A stretch of DNA of 64,000 nucleotides, taken from NCBI GenBank assembly GCA_017557425.1, contig JAFYYU010000004.1, positions 186,001 to 250,000 on the forward strand, written 5' to 3'. The translations under genes and the position numbers were made by a program. Below are positions 59,948-64,000 of this stretch, in pieces; the stretch's first letter is position 1; every line of letters begins with the position of its first letter. The notes under the pieces were generated by a model that saw only the letters and a list, made by a program, of their open reading frames with translations, ran no database searches and was not told the origin of the DNA. Origin of the DNA: Muribaculaceae bacterium (lineage in GTDB: Bacteria; Bacteroidota; Bacteroidia; Bacteroidales; Muribaculaceae).

Positions 59948-62900
59948 TCATACCCTGGCATTAACTTTGAATTTGATTCCGTTTTCACGCAGGGCTTCCA
60001 TTAAACGCTTGTCCACGGCAATAGGCTTCTTGGATCGCAACATGACATAATTGCCGCTCACCTGGTCCTTCATGCGGAAGTACAGTTCGCAACAGTTGTC
60101 ACCCTTTGCCCCCAGATGCGGTTTCAGGAAGTCCACATTATTCAAGTCATCATCCTTCAGCGAGATGACGAGATTTTTCAACATTTTACCTTTAAGGTTT
60201 TCAAGCAGGTCTATGGTCTTGACATTAAAGCGCACATTGTCGCCATAACCCTTCTCGTAGGCTCCACGCACGACGATGGCAAACCCGGGAACACCATATT
60301 TCTGGTAGTCCACAAATTTGTTGCCGAACAGCATGAACTCAAAGGATCCGCTGTAATCCTCAATTTTCAGGATGCCGAACTGTCCGCCTTTCTTTCCCAT
60401 ACGTGTCTGGAAATCCACGACAAGTCCACCCATCGTGAGTTCTTTGTCAAGTTGGCCGGAATGGTTCTTGACCTCAGCCAGCGGCGTGTCACAGCCATAA
60501 TTCACCTCTATGAAATAGGGATCTAGCGGATGAGCCGACAGATACATTCCCACCAACTCACGTTCACGGTTCAAGCGCTCCAGTTGGGACCACGGCTCGG
60601 CGTTGGGGACAACGGGAGTGGCGACTTCAATCTCGCCAAATGCGCCAAATAGAGAATTCTGCATTTCCTGCTGGCTGGTTTGGTAGCGTTGTCCAAATCG
60701 CATCAGCGTCTCGCTGAATGACTCGTTGCGTGTATTCACCTCAAAGAAGTCTTCACGTTTGATCTCCTTGAAGTCGTCAAAGGCACCTGCCAAGGCCATC
60801 GACTCCAGAGCCTTACGGTTGCAGACACCTTGATTGATGCGCTTCACAAAGTCAAAGATGTCGGTATAGGCGCCGTTCTTGTTACGTTCTTCGACAATGG
60901 AATCGACACAAGTCACGCCAACGCCTTTAATACCCGCGAGGCCAAAACGGATGCGTCCGTCCTTGGTGGCGCTGAAACTCTGGTAACTCTCGTTGATGTT
61001 GGGGCCAAGTACCTCGATGCCCATCGAGCGGCACTCGTCCATGTACTTGGAGAGTTTATCAACGTCATTGAGGTTGCTGCTCAGCACGGCAGCCATGTAT
61101 TCGCTGGGATAATTAGCTTTGAGATAAGCGGTCTGGTAAGCCACCCAACTGTAACAGGTGGCATGAGACTTATTGAAAGCATAAGAAGCAAATTTCTTCC
61201 AGTCTTCCCAAATCTTGTTCAGCACTTTCTTGTCATAGCCGTTCTTCTCGCCACCCTCATAGAACAAGGCCTCCAGCTCTTCCATCTTCTTGATCTGCTT
61301 CTTACCCATCGCCTTGCGCAGGGTGTCGCTCTGGCCTCGCGTGAAGTTTGCAAGCTGGCGCGACAGCAACATGACCTGCTCCTGATAGACGGTGATGCCA
61401 TAGGTCTCCTTCAGGTATTTCTCCATGCAAGGGATATCATACTCGATGGGTTCACGGCCATGCTTGCGGTTGATGAACTGTGGAATATAGTCCATCGGGC
61501 CCGGGCGATAGAGAGCATTCATGGCAATCAAGTCCTCAAAGCAGGTGGGATGAAGTTCGATGAGGTACTTCTGCATGCCTGCCGACTCAAACTGGAAGGT
61601 GCCCGATGTCATGCCCTTGCAATACAGCTCGTAGGTCTTGGGGTCGTCGATAGGAATCTTCTCGATGTCAATTTCGACACCGTGATTGAGCTTGATATTG
61701 GCGATGGCCTCCTTGATGATTGAGAGGTTTTTCAGCCCCAGGAAGTCCATCTTGATCAAGCCCGTATCCTCAATCACACCGCCCTCGTATTGGGTGACGA
61801 TGATACGCTCACCGTCGCTGTCGGTGGCAGTGCTCACAGGAACCCAATCGGTAATATCGTCACGGCCGATGATCACGCCGCAGGCATGAACGCCTGTACT
61901 GCGCACACTGCCCTCCAACTTCTCGGCAAACCGGATGGTCTCGCCCACTCTAGGATCCTGGTTATCCAACTCATAGCGGAACTCAGGGAAGCATTCCAAG
62001 CAGTTCTTAACGGTGATTTTATATTTTTTCCCGGGTTCTTTTTCGGGCATCTCGTTCGGCGTTGACGGGATGAACTTGGCCAAGCGGTTGCTCTCGGCCA
62101 CCGACAGGTCCTCGACACGCGCTACATCCCTGATTGCGCTCTTGGCGGCCATGGTGCCATAGGTAACGATGTGTGCCACTTTCTCTGCTCCGTATTTCTC
62201 GGTCACATAGTTCAGCACTGCGGCGCGTCCATCGTCATCAAAGTCGGTATCAATATCAGGCAGCGAGATGCGGTCGGGATTGAGGAAGCGCTCAAAAAGC
62301 AGGTCATACTTCATTGGGTCAATTTTAGTGATGCCCAAGCAATAGGCTACTGCCGAACCTGCAGCCGAACCACGACCCGGTCCTACCGAGCATCCCAGCT
62401 TTGGAGCCATGCGGATGTAGTCCTGCACAATGAGGAAGTAGCCCGGGAAGCCCATGTTCTTGATAGTCTCCAGCTCAAAGTCGATGCGCTCGCGGTGTTC
62501 ATCGTCCAGATCGGGCCAACGCTCTTTGGCGCCCTCATACACGAGATAGCGCAGGTAATCGTCCTCGTTGTCGAAGCCGTCGGGCAAGGGGAAATCAGGC
62601 AGGATGGGTTTATGGTTAATGCTGTAAATCTCCACTTTGTCGAGAATCTCGTTGGTGTTCTGCAGTGCCTCGGGCACATCACCAAAGACCCCGTTCATCT
62701 CCTCGGTGGTCTTGAACCATTCCTGCTTGCTGTAGAGCATGACATTCTCGTCAGTGAGTTTCCTGCCCGTTGAAACGCAGATAAGACGTTCATGGGCATC
62801 GGCATCTTCCTCGTTGACAAAATGCACATCATTGGTACACACAACTTTGATGTCAAGCTCTCGGGCAAAACTCATCAGCGCCTCGTTGACTTCCACTTGG

Positions 62901-63493
62901 CGTTCATAGGTTTCATGATTGGCACGGGCAACAGTCGCTTTGTGGCGCTGCAGCTCCAGATAATAGTCATCGCCAAAGACACTCTTGAACCACAGGATAG
63001 TCTCGCGAGCCTGATTCATCTGACCATTCATGATGAGTTGCGGCACCTCACCGCCCAGGCAAGCCGAGCAGCAGATGATACCCTCATGGTACTTTTCCAA
63101 CTCGCTGTGATCGGTGCGGGGATGGTAGTACATACCCTCGGTCCAAGCATGCGACACAATCTTAATCAGGTTCTTATAACCTTGCAGGTTCTTCGCCAGC
63201 AGAATCAGGTGGTTGCCGTTGTCGCGCTTGTCACTGCGGTCATGGCGGTCCTTATTGGCCACATATACCTCGCAGCCGAAAATGGGAACGAACTGATCGT
63301 TCTCGGCGCGATCCTTGTTGATTTTGGAGACGTAGTCGTGAAACTCCTTGATGCCGTACATGTTGCCATGGTCGGTAATGGCCATACCGCGCATACCGTC
63401 GGCTATAGCCTTATCAACCAATGACTTGATGGGCGCTTGTCCGTCAAGAATCGAATATTGTGAATGTACGTGAAGGTGTACAAATGGTATCAT
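59948..63493 (-). CDS. dnaE: DNA polymerase III alpha subunit
   Basis: Replicative polymerase, 1181 residues. N-terminal PHP domain (FVHLHVHSQYSILDGQAPI, MAITDHGNMYGI), polymerase palm with the catalytic acidic motif LPDIDTDFDDDGR, CSVGPGRGSAAGSAVAYCLG, fingers region (YQEQVMLLSRQLANFTRGQSD, shown in part), SHATCYSWVAYQTAYLKANYP, an HhH region (GLAGIKGVG) and a C-terminal OB fold (MGGLVVDFQTRMGKKGGQFG). ATG 63493 (MIPFVHLHVHSQYS) is the standard DnaE start; the longer in-frame reading is not supported. Confidence 0.97.
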   Translation of the reverse strand: MIPFVHLHVHSQYSILDGQAPIKSLVDKAIADGMRGMAITDHGNMYGIKEFHDYVSKINKDRAENDQFVPIFGCEVYVANKDRHDRSDKRDNGNHLILLAKNLQGYKNLIKIVSHAWTEGMYYHPRTDHSELEKYHEGIICCSACLGGEVPQLIMNGQMNQARETILWFKSVFGDDYYLELQRHKATVARANHETYERQVEVNEALMSFARELDIKVVCTNDVHFVNEEDADAHERLICVSTGRKLTDENVMLYSKQEWFKTTEEMNGVFGDVPEALQNTNEILDKVEIYSINHKPILPDFPLPDGFDNEDDYLRYLVYEGAKERWPDLDDEHRERIDFELETIKNMGFPGYFLIVQDYIRMAPKLGCSVGPGRGSAAGSAVAYCLGITKIDPMKYDLLFERFLNPDRISLPDIDTDFDDDGRAAVLNYVTEKYGAEKVAHIVTYGTMAAKSAIRDVARVEDLSVAESNRLAKFIPSTPNEMPEKEPGKKYKITVKNCLECFPEFRYELDNQDPRVGETIRFAEKLEGSVRSTGVHACGVIIGRDDITDWVPVSTATDSDGERIIVTQYEGGVIEDTGLIKMDFLGLKNLSIIKEAIANIKLNHGVEIDIEKIPIDDPKTYELYCKGMTSGTFQFESAGMQKYLIELHPTCFEDLIAMNALYRPGPMDYIPQFINRKHGREPIEYDIPCMEKYLKETYGITVYQEQVMLLSRQLANFTRGQSDTLRKAMGKKQIKKMEELEALFYEGGEKNGYDKKVLNKIWEDWKKFASYAFNKSHATCYSWVAYQTAYLKANYPSEYMAAVLSSNLNDVDKLSKYMDECRSMGIEVLGPNINESYQSFSATKDGRIRFGLAGIKGVGVTCVDSIVEERNKNGAYTDIFDFVKRINQGVCNRKALESMALAGAFDDFKEIKREDFFEVNTRNESFSETLMRFGQRYQTSQQEMQNSLFGAFGEIEVATPVVPNAEPWSQLERLNRERELVGMYLSAHPLDPYFIEVNYGCDTPLAEVKNHSGQLDKELTMGGLVVDFQTRMGKKGGQFGILKIEDYSGSFEFMLFGNKFVDYQKYGVPGFAIVVRGAYEKGYGDNVRFNVKTIDLLENLKGKMLKNLVISLKDDDLNNVDFLKPHLGAKGDNCCELYFRMKDQVSGNYVMLRSKKPIAVDKRLMEALRENGIKFKVNARV

Positions 63494-63606
63494 CGTTTTA
63501 TCTAAAATTTTGTAATGGAAACGGATTGTAAAATTACAGCAATTTTCCCAATCCACCAAAATAAAGTTATTAACAAGTAATGGAAATCAGACGATTAACA
63601 AATGAC

Positions 63607-64000
63607 CTAAAAATTGAAGTGGAGTTGGATGCGGATGCCGTGGCGGTCGGTGCCGGCGTGATCGCGGTAGGTCAGTCGCCAGACGTAGTCGATACGTAAG
63701 ATGGTAAAAATGTTGTCGAGTCCCACTCCCGCCTCCAAATAGGGCTTGTCATCCATAGGCTGACAGAGGGCGTCTTCGGGGAAAAGGAAAACATCGTCAG
63801 TCAATGCGGGGTTGTTTTTATCGCTCAAACTGCCCCAGATGCCACGCAGGCTTAATACCTCGCGCAGTCGCAGCTTTTTAATCAGCGGCAAGCGGTTCAT
63901 CAAGATACCGTTGCCCCAATAGGTCAGATCCCATGACAATGCCTGGTCATTGATGAATTCCATGGGTTTCATCAGGGCGTAACTCTCGGGCTGGATGGTA
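63607..64000 (-). CDS. DUF5686-type outer membrane protein, C-terminal part
   Basis: The frame is open to the window edge (upstream codons read TIQPESYAL before MKPMEF), so only the last 131 residues are seen. The stretch KPYLEAGVGLDNIFTILRID, the following YVWRLTYRDH, and the C-terminal strand HGIRIQLHFNF are the end of DUF5686 proteins: large outer membrane beta-barrels with an N-terminal carboxypeptidase-regulatory-like domain, related to TonB-dependent transporters. The function is unknown. dnaE is upstream of it on the other side in the same orientation, 112 nt away. Confidence 0.7.
   Translation of the reverse strand, partial: TIQPESYALMKPMEFINDQALSWDLTYWGNGILMNRLPLIKKLRLREVLSLRGIWGSLSDKNNPALTDDVFLFPEDALCQPMDDKPYLEAGVGLDNIFTILRIDYVWRLTYRDHAGTDRHGIRIQLHFNF

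Noticed and set aside
63494..63559. A longer dnaE start
   Set aside because: The extra 22 residues are not seen in DnaE proteins, and MIPFVHLHVHSQYS is the usual N-terminus.
1..64000. tRNA, rRNA, tmRNA, prophage or insertion sequences
   Set aside because: I looked for T-loop-like sequence, transposase motifs and terminal inverted repeats in the intergenic spaces and found none. A covariance search could still reveal a small RNA.

Overview
The window is a stretch of chromosome from an anaerobic Bacteroidales bacterium, most like Muribaculaceae or Prevotellaceae. Four things point there: promoters of the Bacteroidetes type (-33 TTTG, about 20 nt, -7 TAnnTTTG); the ruvA-sprA pair of type IX secretion (T9SS) genomes; a methylmalonyl-CoA decarboxylase operon for succinate-to-propionate fermentation; and families largely restricted to this phylum (DUF4252, DUF3667, DUF4293, DUF5686, PIF1-TPR helicase, small beta-barrel outer membrane proteins). 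No tRNA, rRNA, CRISPR array, insertion sequence or prophage was seen.

Layout. 1-6.9 kb: end of a guanine-deaminase-like gene, a beta-barrel protein, nth, pheS, the pta-ackA acetate/ATP operon and pgk. 7-10.8 kb: a DUF4252 lipoprotein, then galK, galM and a sugar nucleotidyltransferase. 10.9-13 kb: a DUF3667 membrane protein with a duplicated zinc ribbon, and an ECF-type S component. 13.3-26.8 kb: two tandem secreted subtilases with C-terminal dockerin repeats, then ruvA, the giant T9SS translocon gene sprA and an EpsG-like membrane protein. 26.8-29.9 kb: a lipoprotein nitroreductase, a macro-like protein, a Yip1-like protein, smpB and a secreted unknown. 30-34.8 kb: the Na+-pumping methylmalonyl-CoA decarboxylase operon (mce, alpha, gamma, biotin carrier, beta). 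35-42.3 kb: a beta-barrel protein, a LysM/periplasmic-binding fusion, dnaG and a TPR protein. 42.4-48 kb: DUF4293, nhaD and a heterodimeric ABC exporter. 48.1-48.8 kb: a very AT-rich interval without genes. 48.8-52.7 kb: PIF1-TPR helicase and lepA. 53-58.5 kb: two proteins combining cohesin-like and dockerin modules, and a transglutaminase-like protein. 58.5-64 kb: hydE, trxA, dnaE and the end of a DUF5686 outer membrane protein.

How the genes fit together. pgk, pta-ackA, the decarboxylase operon, nhaD and hydE suit a sugar fermenter making acetate and propionate, using sodium gradients and possibly hydrogen. The secreted side is linked by module sharing. Four proteins carry dockerin repeats and two of these also carry cohesin-like domains. 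One ends in a T9SS-like tail, and the translocon gene sprA lies beside the dockerin proteases.

The strongest candidate for something undescribed is the roughly 250-nt leader upstream of the LRR/cohesin/dockerin gene (about 52831-53084). It has a consensus promoter, a nested 130-nt fold, and a terminator hairpin with a T-run that competes with a downstream antiterminator pairing, which is the layout of an attenuator or riboswitch. Also notable are short low-complexity repeats at unrelated operon boundaries, set in a fixed register to stop or start codons.
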